From positions 1 through 64,000 of the forward strand of contig JABANP010000267.1 of assembly GCA_013115135.1 (NCBI GenBank): 64,000 bases of DNA. Direction: 5' to 3'. This document shows, piece after piece, positions 1 to 12,500 of this stretch. Position numbers and translations under genes: made by a program. Source of the stretch: Perkinsus olseni. Lineage: Eukaryota; Perkinsozoa; Perkinsida; Perkinsidae. Under the pieces are notes generated by a model that was given only the letters and a program-made list of their open reading frames with translations, was not told the origin of the DNA and ran no database searches. Position 1 is the stretch's first letter. Each line of letters begins with the position of its first letter.

Positions 1-754
1 TCAAGACGCGCTTCGCCGCATCGCATCAGTCAACTGGGAGTGTTGGGTGAGACTGTGGTGTAAATTAGCCCGAGACCCGAAGACCAGCAGACATCACCAG
101 GATGTCCAACACACTTCGGGCCAGCGGCCAATACAACACCGCAGTCACATTGCCTGGCACGCAAGCACACAGGCAATGTCTCCCAGATAACTAACCAAGG
201 GTAAAAGAAAAATTTCCTCGGAACCGGCCCGGAAGACCTTCTCACGCCGGGTTCCGCTCCCATAACCACGAACGCAACATATCGTTGCTACCACTTTGGT
301 CGATTACGGGGGCGCGCGAACAGCTCGCGCACAAACGATGCTTGCTACGCTTGTGACGGTGTGAAGTGTGGTATCGGCCGGAATCGGGACAGCACTGCAC
401 AATGGTGCACGATTGTGTAGTGCAGGACGGGTGCTTCAAGCTAAGCTTCGCTAGATCGATTTCGTAGCCATTACTCCGTGCAGACTCGGTTGTCTGACGT
501 GGTTCGTCGACGTATCGTATAGCTGGTGACTCGTGTCACCTTGGGTATTATCTATACGTTTGGTTGCTTCTGAGTTGCAGTACATCTTTGGGTCGGGTTC
601 ACTACGCGAGTACTCCTGACACGCTTGCTTGAACTTGCTCCAGGCAAAGCCCGGACCTTCACGGAAGACGGTGAAGTAGGTGACTTTGAAGAATACCATA
701 ATTCCAACGGAACAGGCAGAAATGAAAGCATTAGTACACTCCGCGCACCAGCGC

Positions 755-1551
755 ATGCGCAGTACGCCATTACGCGTGATCACGTGGAGCTACTACGCGT
801 ATTAACGCGTAGTAGCTCCATGGCGGTACGCGTTTTACACTTCGCGCTAAAAGAACGCGCATTATTATAGTACTACTATGAGTGAAAACCGCGTGGAATA
901 ACGCGTAGATACACGTTATCACGCGCAGTTAGACGACAGTCGGTTATAAACTCACTCGGCACTTTGAATATCCAAAGCACTTGTGGACTACAGAAACTCA
1001 GACAGGACACGTTTCAATTGGCACACGTGACTCTGTCAATCACTCCTTGCAGAGCGGTCTGTGCTTGTCGAATTCTTATAATGAGAATCTCACTAGTTTT
1101 GGCTTTTTGTATCACCAGGAGACGGGAATCGGAGTACCAGCCGAACTTTTTCTAACTATTGAAAGGTGGGGCAATACCCGTTCACACGAAGCGCGTAAAA
1201 AGTACGCGTACTGGCTACAGTCGTGTGATACACTCCACGTGTTTTACGAGTAATGAACGTAAAATAGAGCCATCACGCGTTGTGCAATGCGTAATGCGTA
1301 CTACGCTAGCGTTCTACACAACGCGGGTGCATCTCCATTCGGACTTGCACCTGCATTACGACTAGTACAGTTACCCGCCAGTGTAATTTGGTGAGACACG
1401 CGAAGTGAGGTGTAGGAAGTACACTCCCGCGTATTAACGCATGCGAAATACGTCATTATGCGTGATCACTTGGAGCTACTAGTAGTAGCCTACTACGCGT
1501 ATTAACGCGTGGTACGCGTAAGGGCATGCGTAGAACGCGTTTTACACTTCC
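755..1551. repeat. Dispersed ACGCGT-rich palindromic repeats, gene-free left end
   Basis: Two related copies lie at about 755-850 and 1437-1551. Both share a cattaYgcgtgatcac-like block, then tggagctact, then a palindrome built on acgcgtattaacgcgt, then acgcgttttacacttc. In the first copy, 785-820 is a perfect inverted repeat with 16-nt arms around the loop ATTA. In the second copy the matching stem (1491-1510) has one mismatch. The hexamer ACGCGT recurs many times between 770 and 1540. I see no credible coding sequence in 1-1700. The copies could be remnants of a small inverted-repeat transposon or a replication or regulatory element; only the repeat structure is certain. Confidence 0.7.
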
Positions 1552-1779
1552 AGCTCGCAGCTGTGAAGACCGACGCTGCGTCGAAGCCGAGGGATTCTCC
1601 ATTATCGGGCTCCCATTGAGCTTTGGAGTTGGGGAGGCTCCCATTGATCCTGGCAGAAGGATGAGCATCATCCCCCTCTTGATTTTTGGTGTCGTCCAGC
1701 CGCCCAACTTGGTGACGAACTCGAGACCGGTGTGACGGTACGTCATAGAACTCTTATTGGCTGGTTCAAGAGGCATCAT

Positions 1780-3650
1780 TCACAGAAGCTGGCGAAACTT
1801 CACTCTCATACATTCATCGGCCACTTCACCCCACTGCCAAATCTGGGAGATGTGCTCGTAGTAGTAGGCGACCTGAGGTTAGAGGCTCCTCCTCGCCGAT
1901 CAAACGTGTACGCTGTTGGTCTCACCCCTCCAGCATGAAGCCTTTGCCAGTAGCAGACGTATTCTTCATCCAGGGCAGCTCGCCTGCTCAAGTGCTTCTT
2001 AGAATGAAGATGCCCCTTCCACTGGTCCCAGCTCTGAGGCTTCACATCGCACACCTGTACAGACGACCGTAGCAGCAGTATCGCCGAGCAGCGGTTACCT
2101 CGCAGATGAGGTAACCATCATTGACCTGCTCGTTGGGGTAATTGCAGGGCGCACTGTCCTCATCACTAGCGATAACACCAGCAACAGTGGCGACCCGCTG
2201 ACCGTCCTCCATACGGTAAAACTGCTTGTTGTAGGCGGCATCGTAGTCAGGCTCGTCCGTCTGCTCAGCGTTGTCTGAGTTCTTCCTACCACGGCACAAT
2301 GGCAAGGCGGAGCGGAGGTGACGATGATTCACCATTTGACCGCCTTCACGTGCGCCTTGCTATCGCAGTGCACCCGGGCTTCCCCAATATCGTAAAACTG
2401 TTTGTCGCACATCGGACAGTTGAACGTGGTGCCGCTTATCTGATGAGGGACCACTGGATGGGTGAAGAAGGACGTCCGAGGAGGAGGTACTCCTACTTGG
2501 AGATAGTTGGAGCGCAGGAAGGTCTGCCCATCGACAGTCAACTCGCCTATCTCAGGATTGTACAGCCGGCGGTTCCTGAGTACACAGGGCGACGGATGGA
2601 ACGCGAGGACACCATCACCACTGCTGCCCGCCTACTCGTCGTCCCAGGCCACGTTCTCTGCATGCTTGGTGGAAGCGCAATGGCCTTTGGCGCTGTCGAG
2701 GTCGAAGAACTTCTTATTGCACAGCTTACAGACTATCCACCCCTCCTCATCCTGTAAGGGCGACAAGTACACGACAGAGGAGCAGGCGAAGCATGTCAGG
2801 CACCTTGAGCCGCTGAGCTCTCATGTACTCTGCATCTGCTGTGGCAACCGAGCCACCGCCAGCACCAGCCCTGTGAACCAATGCTTACACAGAAGTGTTG
2901 GAGGCCGCCAGACTCACATCGTATGCTCGTCGGTTAGACGTCTGTCTGTCGGTGGCGGGTTGGTTCTAGCCGCCCATTCCACGTTACGCTTGTGTTTATC
3001 ACTGGCGCAGTGGCTTTCGATGATCATGCCGAAGACGTAGGACTTCTTATTGCAGAGTGTACAGCAGAACTGGTTGTCCTCACCGAGCTACAAACAAAAG
3101 GAAGAATAGAGAACAACATTAATGTGCCCAGCTCGCCAGTCTTAGACGTCGTCCATTGTGATAGTAGAGACTCTACCGTAGAGTGTGTTGGTTGCACGAT
3201 ACGCGAGAGCAGAGAAGGATTAGTGGCGTTAATGGTATCACGGTTAATGCACTTCCGAGGTAACAACCACAGTGAGAACAACAGCTGAGTGCAGGGATAG
3301 TTGAGAGTGTATGAAGGGCTGGCCCTGCTGACCTCTATGTAGTTGCTCTCCAATAAGAATTGGCCGTCAGGATAAGCCCTCACTGTCTCCCATTGCCGGG
3401 CCCTGTACTGCCTTCCAACCTTCTCTCTGTGATGAGGGGCTCGCAAATGCGCTGACCAGTAGTCGGCCTCCACTATAGAGCCACAATACTTACCTACACA
3501 TCGGAAGCAGCCGAGGGGAATGATGGCTGCTGCTGCTGTTGTGGATGGTACAATCAATGGTGTCATCTGGGAGGCACTCGAGCATCTCCGGGGCCTCCCC
3601 GTTGGGCGTCTCACCAACATACGGTCCCAAGGAAGAAGACGATGCCATGG
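1780..3650 (-). CDS. Protein with five U1/matrin-type C2H2 zinc fingers
   Basis: Five fingers lie on the minus strand, N to C: about 3470-3400 (degenerate, C-x4-C), 3068-2975, 2730-2650, 2420-2345 and 2075-1980. The last four fit C-x2-C-x12-H-x5-H exactly (CTLC, CKLC, CPMC and CEVC pairs), the spacing of U1C/matrin fingers that bind RNA or structured nucleic acid. Between fingers sits a recurrent spacer containing DGQ-F-L-x-SNY-x-EV, seen near 3380 and 2535. Introns of 47 nt (2286-2332) and 44 nt (2055-2098) rejoin finger frames; the second creates the CEVC pair of finger 5. A 53-nt intron near 1880-1932 leads to a last exon ending at 1780. The start is uncertain: ATGs at 3650 or 3620 lie in different frames just upstream of finger 1. 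The nuclear RNA-binding role is from family knowledge only. Confidence 0.7.
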
Positions 3651-3837
3651 CCAGGACAAGGACGCAACAATAACCTTCCTTGGTACAGCATCTCTTTGTA
3701 AAGTTCGTACTGTTAACTTCCCAGTGTGGAGCGAAAAGAGGAAACCCCCAGATTGCCACCTGAAAGTGACCACGGCGAGGGATAAATGAAGTCTGGCGTC
3801 GAGGAGGAAGAAGAACTTCAAAAACATGAACATCGTG

Positions 3838-4082
3838 CCTATTGATCCGTGGGCAAGGCGGTATGTGATGAGGCCCCTGCACAGCAGCTAGGATAAAGAT
3901 GCCTACCCTACACCAAAGCCTGGTGTTACGACCGTAGCGCGCTGCGGAAGATGACCTAGCCCTATGGCCGAGAGTATCGATAGGATCCCCACCTGGATGA
4001 TAGTCAACTCAAACGGACTGTGTTGGCAGAAACTCGGTTCATAAGGACGATAGTAAAAACAGCGGTTACAGTCGTCGCCTCT
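3838..4082. other. Intergenic stretch, no gene seen
   Basis: Neither strand has a convincing exon between the zinc-finger gene's 5' side and the stop codon of the next minus-strand gene at 4083. Confidence 0.4.
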
Positions 4083-4829
4083 TCACTCCAGTTTGGCCTC
4101 CGTAGCATCAGTCCTCTCTATGGCCCTACGGGCGAGCCATAGGAGTGTGGCTGCCGAGCCCAAGGTGATGCCCATAACGATATGAACCTGCTCACGCAGG
4201 AAGGCAGCAACACTGAGAAGCACAACAACGACGTAAAGGTTCTACCGGCAGCAAGGTTCGACGTACGATGTGAGCCCACTCCTCAGGGGTCCGGTGAGGA
4301 CATGACGAATGGACCGTCATGAGGGACAACCCCATGGTACCCAAGCCTAAGGAAGAAGGAACCCTTGCTGCGGTGAGAGGAGGGTGGCGGCCGGCAGCCT
4401 ACCCAACAGAAGGAGTAATACTATTGTTGTCGCCTGCAAGGTGACGCTACGCATGGGGGCCAACTTGTTCTGAGCGTTCAGGTAGTAGTCACGAAGAATG
4501 ATGATACCAGCAACAGCCGTGGGGACAAACATCTGAGCGAGAAACAGATAGCATGATGGATGAGGAGATATCTTAGAGGTTACTCTGGCAGCACCCAGAG
4601 GGGTTTGAAGATTCTCTAGCTGCCGACAGTAATAGACCCGGCACTCCTCACCAGTGGCCTGGGTGTCGAAGGTCATATCACAGATGAGCATACCCATCAT
4701 GTAACTGATGACGGCGTACACACGACAGGAGGGTAGGTGTATGTCAACTTACATTAGGATCAGGATCGGAACCAGGGACACACTGGGCTCGTGCTGCGTA
4801 CTGCTGAGGGTCTTCTTACCAGTTGACAT
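4083..4829 (-). CDS. Small multi-pass membrane protein, unknown function
   Basis: Exon 1 starts with ATG at 4829 (MSTGKKTLSSTQHEP...), has an in-frame stop just upstream, and enters a hydrophobic run VPILIL. A 48-nt GT-AG intron joins it to exon 2, which continues the helix (YMMGMLICDM) and carries two more hydrophobic segments (YLFLAQMFVPTAVAGIII and a later LLLLL run). The last exon (about 4230-4083) encodes LYVVVVLLSVAAFLREQ, then a short cytoplasmic-looking tail ending ATEAKLE and stop. This gives four or five membrane helices. The 3' half needs either introns shorter than 40 nt or a small indel to stay in frame, so the middle is unresolved. I recognise no family. Confidence 0.5.
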
Positions 4830-4936
4830 TCTTACTGATAACTACTACGACGTCGATGGTCCCTCAACTCGCCCAACGCAAGAACAGTTCCACCATAACA
4901 ACATCACTCTCTTGACATGTATGGCGGCCGAAAGGC

Positions 4937-6954
4937 TCAACACAATAACAGTCTGGGTGGGGGAGGAAGGGGCGTGGTGTAAGTCGGCGATCTCGATAAT
5001 AGTGGTCGCAGGGTTGGTGAGTGGGGGTACGGGCACGGCGGGGAGTACACCGCCGTAGCTTCCCTAATCAAGCTCAGCTGCTCATCCTCAGCTCGACTGG
5101 GCTTGGCTTGGGTAGGAGGAGTCACATACGGAAGAGCTTTGTAGGCAGCCACCGGACTTCCCTCCACCGGAGGCAGCGCGAAAGCCTTCGGACCCATCGC
5201 CATTGGCGTCGTCGTCTGCCGCTGACCCACGAGCGCCGGTTGCCGAGTTAGTACTGGTCCTCCGGCTTGCATGAGACCTCGATAATCCAACACTCGATCT
5301 CCGACGCGGCAGCTTTCCCGCTGCTGCCAAGGCGAGGTCCTCGAGAGCGACGAGCCCTACTCTCTGAGTGTCCAGAATGCGGAAAAGTCGGCAGCCCTCT
5401 TTCGGGGTCATCCCAACTTGCTCTATGATAGCTGCAAAGTCTAGGCACTCGAAGCGGGTAGATGTATCGAAGGTGCCCTCCCCTGTACACAGAGCTTCGA
5501 CGCAGGCCGCCAGGGACCCGTACCTGCGAACCGCCATGCCAGCAGATACCCGTCTTGCGTTCCTACTGGGCATTGATCCTCGCGTAGGCCTCGTCCACAA
5601 GGTTGTCGTAGGGCACCAGGGTTGTCGATACTCCCTCCGAGACAGATCCGTGCCTTGTTGCCCTCGGACCAGGTGCCTGCCACGCTGTTAGGAGCGGTAC
5701 GGACATGAGGGACGCATCACTACTGTTGATGCCGTAGATACCCTCCGAGGAGATCGTCCAGCAGTAATACCCCATGCAGGGTTCTCCGGACTCACGAAGA
5801 GCTGATGAACCAAGATGGAGGACTCTGCTGCCCACCCCTGGCTGGCCTACTCTGGATCCCTTCACCCGAGGGGAGCTGAGTCGATGAGCAAGGGAGCCTC
5901 GTCGCTCCATGGACCCTCTAGGAGACAGATGGGCGGATGTACTGAGAGGGTACGGGTCGAGAGCCTTGCGGACGTACACTACCCACCTGGATCGCCTAGA
6001 CCCCTCCTTTACGTCAGAGGACGCCCGTGGCGACGGCAGACTGGTTACGCTAGATCGGGCGGGACGAGATACTACGCCCTGAGAAAGACGCGGGACGACC
6101 TAAGATACTCCCGAACATAGTTGCAAAACACCTTGTCTTCGAGGAAGAGCCTCTCCATCAACCGCATGCTGCTGTGGCTGGGGGTCCGCCGGATAAGGTG
6201 GGGAACCTGTAGCACCCACTTGGAGCGGCCATACAGCTCATGTCGATTCCATTCACCAATAATGCTCCCTGCTCGTCATATGTTGATAATCCACGCTACG
6301 ACAAACCCTCAACCCTCCCCCACACTACTACCACATCTTTCGCCAACGGAGATACTTCCCGGGGTACCCAGCACTCCAGGCGCGTCTGCCTTCTCCACTT
6401 CTGTCCCTCACCGTGAGAAGAGTCCTCAACTGGCGCGGTGAGAGGAGGAGAGGGTACGTCCCCTTCCTGCTGCTGCTGCTGGGCCGTGGCTGAGACCTTC
6501 TTCAGCTCGTCACAGAGTAGGGCCACCTGCGTGCAGGACGATGAGACTCATGTAAATGCAGGGAGGATGATGGATACAGTAGAGCGTAGCTGCTGGATCT
6601 CCGAGAGAACTCTCTCATCCTGTGGACTGGCGTCAGGCACGGTCTCTGTCGCTGGCTGTGATATGCAGAGACTGTTAACCTGGGGAGAGAAAAGAGCCTT
6701 GTAGTACTCAACCGGCATCCACCGAGGTACTCATAGTGCCCGAGAGGAGACGGCAATAGGGGAGACGCTCACATGGAGATTACCTGTACTTGTAGGTTCC
6801 TCACTTGCCCTTCCAATGCCACCAGTCTATCCCCAACAACAGGTGATTGATACGATGGGAATAAGGCAGGCGAAGGGATTATGGCAATGAGAGTGGGGAT
6901 AAGACGACTGCAGCGAGCGGTTGCAGGAGTGGCGAGCAACTTGTTTCGTATCAT
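4937..6954 (-). CDS. Coiled-coil protein with EF-hand-like pair
   Basis: The 5' exon (from about 6954) has a hydrophobic stretch PTLIAIIPSPALF, then coiled-coil sequence LVALEGQVRNLQVQ. A roughly 103-nt intron and a 51-nt intron join it to QDERVLSEIQQLRST and VALLCDELKKVSATAQ plus a short polyQ run. Farther on, a 43-nt intron (5524-5566) splices INAQ to YGSLAACVEALC. Past that join lie the paired helices of an EF-hand-like domain ending FRILDTQRVGLVALEDL, a loop shaped like an EF hand but poor in acidic ligands. The C-terminus is Pro/Ala/Ser-rich. Such degenerate EF-hand pairs are common in dinoflagellate and Perkinsus proteins. Several exon edges are unresolved, and the N-terminus may be continuous with the upstream secreted-protein exons. 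Confidence 0.45.
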
Positions 6955-8038
6955 GCATGCATGAACCTTGGATATGCCAACTTAACAACATTATCTACGA
7001 GAGATCGGGCTCTGTTCAGAACATCCTTCGGTACGCGCTTCAGTGCAGCAGCACGACCCTCAAAATCTCCCTTAACCAACTTCAACCATTTAGAGGCCTC
7101 CTTAAACTCTGCTTTTATCGAGTATATCCGAGAGAGTCACTCGGTATGGGTCCCTGCGGCTGCCGCAATGCCTGGCCGAACCATCGTGGACGCTCTTGAC
7201 TCATCACCTCTTCTACTGTCCAACCATTCGACCACTCCCTGATGACAATCTCACTTAAGACTCACCCGCACCCACGGAAGCATCCTCATTATCTTCCCAT
7301 CTCTGTACACATAATACCGATTCATTACAGCATTTCTGTAATGAATCACCATCATTCTTGACACATAACCGAGCCTCAGAGTTGTAGAGTAACAACCTCG
7401 ATACACAGCTCCGAAATGTCCTCCTTTTCGCATCTCGATATACCCCTTGCCCTCCACACCTACTACCACTACTAGCAGCTGGATGGAGTGCACGTCTCCA
7501 CCAGAGCCCCTCAGGTCCCCTGAACGGCACTCAGTGTCAATCAGCCCGAGGAAACGGGAGTCATCTCAACCTCTATCATGCGGAAACTACGACGGAAAGA
7601 ATACGCCATGAGCACATGAGGCCGCTGTACTACGTAACCGCAGCAACAGTTTCTGGAGCTCGACGCAGCTACTGCTCTCATCGTTTGACTGCCACTCGCC
7701 ACGTGCCACAGTGGCCTCATTTCCGTACGTTGCGCTATCTTCGCTATTCACGCTCACGAAGACGGATGAGATATCAACTTGTATCAGGTACCTCAGAGGA
7801 CGGCGACTCGACGCGTGTCCTAATGGAGCCCTGAACAGCAGCACGACGACTATCTGCCAACCATGGCTGCTTTCGGAAAGACATGACCCCTTCTCATTAA
7901 AACCAAACATGCATGTGAATTCTTTACAAAGAGTCTGTATGGATCATCATCATCCTGTGAATGTGACTGTGGAGACACCGCGACATATGGTGTCGAGAGA
8001 ACTCCAAAGATAAGAAAGAGAAAAGGAAACGAAGACAT
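6951..8038 (-). CDS. Exons of a secreted protein (signal peptide), unknown function
   Basis: ATG at 8038 opens MSSFPFLFLIFGVLSTPYVA, a clear signal peptide, followed by an acidic segment. Further exon-like stretches follow on the same strand: about 7830-7590 (VDISSVFVSVNSEDSATYG...), 7440-7260 (GAVYRGCYSTTLRLGYVSR...) and 7120-6960 (SKWLKLVKGDFEGRAAALKR...). The ATG is only 44 nt from the stop of the ZIP gene upstream. At the 3' end the frame either stops at 6951 or splices through a 58-nt intron into the hydrophobic exon of the coiled-coil gene. This may therefore be the N-terminal half of one secreted or membrane protein spanning 4937-8038. No family is recognised. Confidence 0.4.
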
Positions 8039-8082
8039 GAGAGAATCTAACCTGGGACGAATCACTGCATTCACACTCGCTA

Positions 8083-9094
8083 TTAATGGCTGTGATCGTG
8101 ATCGTGGACTTCCGACCAGATGGGCAGTATAGCCATCAGCGAGAAACCAGCTATGAACATGAGTACCTGAAGCCACAGCAGCAGTAGAGGAGAGGGAGCA
8201 AGCTAGGGTAATAATAAGAAGGACACAAGTACTACCTTGAATACGAAATTACTGCGATCGTGTTTGAACGTAATGGGCATGAACTCCATGGTACTCACAT
8301 AGATGAACGTACCAGCGGCCAAAGCATTGGCAACGCCGCCGAAAAGGCCTGAGAATCGGGGGTGCTATGGGGGGATGAGGACCCGAGAGTGACCTACCTG
8401 CACTGTCTTCACCACGACTGCCGAACCAGCCGATGAGGATGCCCACCGGGGTACCAAGCGCAAAAATGGCTCCGTACAACACTACTCTGTAGAGGGCTAC
8501 ATCAGCTTCGACCATGCTAGCGCCCAGAGCGAAAGCTGCCAAACCTTTATGGGCCAAGATAGCGATGAGGGTCCCATACAAGTCGTCAACGTCAGAAGCT
8601 ACACCAGTAGCCATGCCTTCCAATATGGAATGGACAGAGAGGGCGAGGAATACAAAGACGGCTGATGTCTCTAGAAGAACGTCAGGGTGCATGTGGGGGT
8701 CCAAAACTTGCTTATCAGCCTCGACGCTCTTAGACGCATCCAATGGTTCGCCGACGAAACTCGGGCCATGCTCACATACCGGTAGGGAGCGTCTACGTTC
8801 AAACCATACGTGTACTCCTTCCTCGAGAATAGCGAGGAAGGCTATTGCAACAGCGCATAGAAGATAGGCGAAGGGATACCCATCGAGGTTGTCCTCTGAC
8901 CAGGTCTCTAAGCCTTCGACCCCTTCGGGGAGGCTATGAGTGAGGCCAACGGCGAGTAGTACACCACAGGCGAGGGCACAACCAAGAGGAAATAGCTTAG
9001 ATTTGCGGAAGTAGAAGGATACCCACATACCAACAGCTGCCACAGCAAAGGTGGTGAATATCGAGAGTAACTTCCAAACCTCGATGGAATCCAT
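8083..9094 (-). CDS. ZIP-family zinc/iron transporter (1)
   Basis: A ZIP permease moves Zn2+ or related divalent metals into the cytoplasm. Three exons are separated by introns at 8349-8397 (49 nt) and 8167-8235 (69 nt), and both rejoin the frame cleanly. ATG at 9094 gives MDSIEVWKLLSIF. Eight hydrophobic helices are visible. TM4 carries LALSVHSILEG and TM5 LAHKGLAAFALGAS, the signature His/Glu metal-site helices. A variable, partly His-containing cytoplasmic loop (about residues 100-140) separates TM3 and TM4. After the second intron the last helix ends in HDHDHSH, a His-rich tail typical of the family. Total length is about 300 residues, normal for the family. A second, diverged ZIP lies 4 kb away on the other strand. 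Confidence 0.92.
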
Positions 9095-9560
9095 CTTATG
9101 CGCTTAAAGGCTGAGCAAAAGAAAAAGATGGAGCAAAGATCTATCGCATGAAGCTTGCGATCAACACGGCAGTACCGGACCTAGCCTGCACGTACAAAAT
9201 TCCAGCGTCACTGAAAAAAGCGCGCGCCCTGCTGGTCCGCGCGCCCTAACCAGGAATTTGTACGAAACATCCGCGCTATCACGTGGACGACTAGTCTGAG
9301 GTCAATTGATAAGACTGATGGTGACACCCGGCAGTGTTCCAATGCTACGCGAGTGGTACATGAGAGGTTGATACTGCAAGAAGCCATCATCATCAAGCTC
9401 CCTTCCTTTACGCAGGTCTAGGGTCCGATGCAGTAGAGTCCGCGTGTTCAATAGATCTCCCCGGAGTTTTTAAGAACGCTCCCAGAATCGCATTTTACAC
9501 GTAAAATTCTGATTCTGAGATCGCTCCTGACATTGAGGAGCAATCTGTTGGACACTCCCA
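9095..9560. promoter_or_regulatory. Intergenic region between divergent transporter genes
   Basis: This roughly 450-bp gap separates ZIP-1 (minus) from the FUSC-like gene (plus), so it probably holds both promoters and the unresolved first exon of the plus-strand gene. It contains a short inverted repeat around 9487-9520 (cagaatcgcattttac / gtaaaattctgattctg). No other gene is visible. Confidence 0.4.
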
Positions 9561-12500
9561 GTGCTTCTCGCCACTATAATTTGTATCATCTTGGCTATTA
9601 TCACCACTGTAGCATCGATCGCCGTGTTCCTGTTGCGAGTTCACTCGCCGAAATGGCTCGACATCGGAACTCATGACACCGTCGCTGCCTCCGTGAAACT
9701 GCAGGTGACGAGCTGGAATAAGTTAACCAAATTATTCCGGGTTTTGCTGTGAAGATTGTAGCCGATACCGCAACTTCCGCTCATCGTTGCGGATTGGGCT
9801 GGTCCACCCCGAGGCCCCTGTGACGTCGCTGGCTGAGATGATTGTGTTGAAGCCAGGCCTATCCTCGGCGTATCGTCTAGTACAAAACCTAATCGAACCC
9901 AAAGGCCTGTGGCAGCCACGTATGCTACCGGTTCGGGTGATAATTGACGTGAGAATAGTGCAGAACTGATTGTTGAATACTGTGCGTCTCGTGTGGATCC
10001 TCAGTGGCCTTCCAAATGTCTTTCGAACTGCGGTAGGAGCATGCTCCCATCCGATGAGGATCGCTGCTCTACAGTTACTCTTGTCATGTCCCTCTACTCC
10101 TCGCTGTCTCTAACAGGAGCCCAATTCACTTACGGGCATTGTGGGTGCCTTTACCATTGCCGTTGGTGCTATACCATTGATGGTGCCAATCGATCAATCC
10201 AAGCGGGAGATACTCATCTACACGGTAAGTATATCCTCCACCACCACTACTGCTGTAAAAGCACTATTTTTCTCAGATGCAAGGACCAGTATGGGCCCTG
10301 TTCTCAACTCATCTCAACTTCCAAGCGACAGCCTCCCACTGTTTGCGTTCTCTCTTCGGGACATGGTTTGCAAGCGCCGTTGGCTGCTTGTATTACCTCA
10401 TAGTGCAGGCCATGTGCGGAGGTGGGTCAATCGAGAACTACCAACGAGAGGCGGCCATCGCCTTCGCTATTCCCTTTACTTTTCCTCATCGCGCTCTGCC
10501 ATCGGTCTTCGGCCTGCAAGCTCCGTAAGGTCATCGGCTTCGAGGCGGCGGCTAGCAGTTTTTTCACCCCTGTTGCCTTGTTCTTGGGCAAGCCATACGA
10601 GGAAGCTCTGTGGAACTCGATTTTCGAAAGTTACGGTATTATCGTATCTTTCGTCACTATAGCGTTGCTTGACCTATTCGCACTGCTGCCACAGGCTGGC
10701 ACGTCGCCACTCAGAGATTTCGATCTCGCCACGAGTGACTTCTTCGACGTCCTCTGCATGAGTATGATGTCGGGTAACAGGCATGCTTCGACAGTAGATG
10801 CCGCCCAGAGTCGGTTCGAAAAGGCTCTCAATCGTGCCAGTGCGTCTTCCAAGTCGGCTAAGGTGCGCAGTATGCTCTGGCGGATGGCCAGCTTCCTGTA
10901 CTCGCTGCGAAAGTCTGTTGCTGAGGGTGTCTATCCTGAAGCCATCTTCGACAAGTTGTGGAAGCCTACAGCCGCGGACCTCCTGGAGCTCCGGTCTGAG
11001 ATCAGGGCTGCACTACTAAGCGACGATGAACATGACACCCGTGAGGCCATTGGCGTGAGGGAAGAGGCGGCATCGTTCAAGAACAGCTTGAGGGGTGCCT
11101 CGGTGACGGCTAGAAAGGCCATGCGTGAGCACAACGGTATCATATCGACAGAAGAGATGGCAAGGTTCAACTTTGCAGAGGAGGCTGTGCTGCACTTCGC
11201 CTACATCATAGCGGATTACACCGCAGCCCGGAACAAGCAGGTGGCTTCTGGAAAACTCGATAAGGTTAGTCGTCTCCGTGCGGCGTTGTAGAACTCTGCT
11301 TGTGTTCTTCTCAGGGGTGTAACCGGTTCAAGGTGGTGCGTTGGTGCAACGACTTGTTCGAGTTTTGCGTCAACTGGTGGAAGGAGCCCTTCTTCGAGTC
11401 CAACGACATGACTCTGTGGGAGAAGCTCATCTATCCTGCTAAGATCACCCTCACCGGTACCCTCACGTCGATCGTCCTTCTCCTGTGGGGCCGAGTCTAT
11501 CCGTATATGATGAGCCATGTCTTCTGGGGCTTCATCGCGGCATTGTTCTGCATGCTGCCCAATACTGGTGCCACCTTCAATAAGGTACTGAGGAGGATAG
11601 GCGGGACACTTTGCGCACTCGTAGCCGCTGTTGTGTGCATCTTCGCCAACCCCTTCAATAAAGCAGCCTTCTTCGTCGAACTGCTCATCGTTGCCTTCTT
11701 CGGGAAGGTGGGTTCAACCTTCCACGCTGTTGGCTACGGTGGACCAGTGTTCGTTCTAACCTGGATTATAGTAGCCTTCCAGCCATCAGTATCGATGCCG
11801 CAGCCGGAAGAAGATACCCTTTGGGGTGTGGGCTGGCGTATGGCACTCACTCTAGTCGGCGTGGGAATGACGTCTGTCCTGTCCTGTGTGGTCTTCCCCG
11901 TCTTTGCTAGCGTCCAGCTCGACACAGTCTCGGAGGAGACGTTGAAGGAGCAGGCCAAGCGTGTGACTGATGCTGTGAGGCAGCTGGTACGGTTGAGTGA
12001 TGGTAACAGCAAGTCCTCTATTGTGGACGAACGGGAAGAACTCGGCGAGTTGTTGTCGCGCACGTCCAACACCCGAGCTGCTCTGAAGGAGGACGCCTTC
12101 GCCGAGGTCATTGTATTCGGGCAGTGGGTAATGTCAGGTAAGGAGAAGAGGATTCTACAGGCTCAGAAAAGTCTCGATTCTCTGGCAAAGTCCACAGTAT
12201 GCGCTTATGGCGCGTGCATCACCTGTACTTTGGAGATTGGTCAGCCGGCTACTACAGAACTCCTCGCGGCTATATCCCCTCATTTGGAAGCTCTCGCAAC
12301 GGCCTTGGAACGTTCCATCGCTCAGCTGGAGATTTGCCTTGGCGGCGGCAAGGACGGCGAAGCTATTACGTTGGACGACGAAGTCCATCTGCAGATGATG
12401 CGCTGTAAGGACAGCTTCAATGAGAGGAGGGAAATGTTGGTATCAAAATTTAAAGAGGGTTCAGATCGCTTTAATGAAGTCGTTGACTCTGGTGGATCCA

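Noticed and set aside
30..783. Several overlapping minus-strand open frames
   Set aside because: No domain, no splice continuity, Cys/Ser/Arg-biased composition; the region looks non-coding.
4937..6954. Calling the EF-hand-like domain a calcium sensor
   Set aside because: The visible loop lacks most acidic ligands, so calcium binding is not supported.
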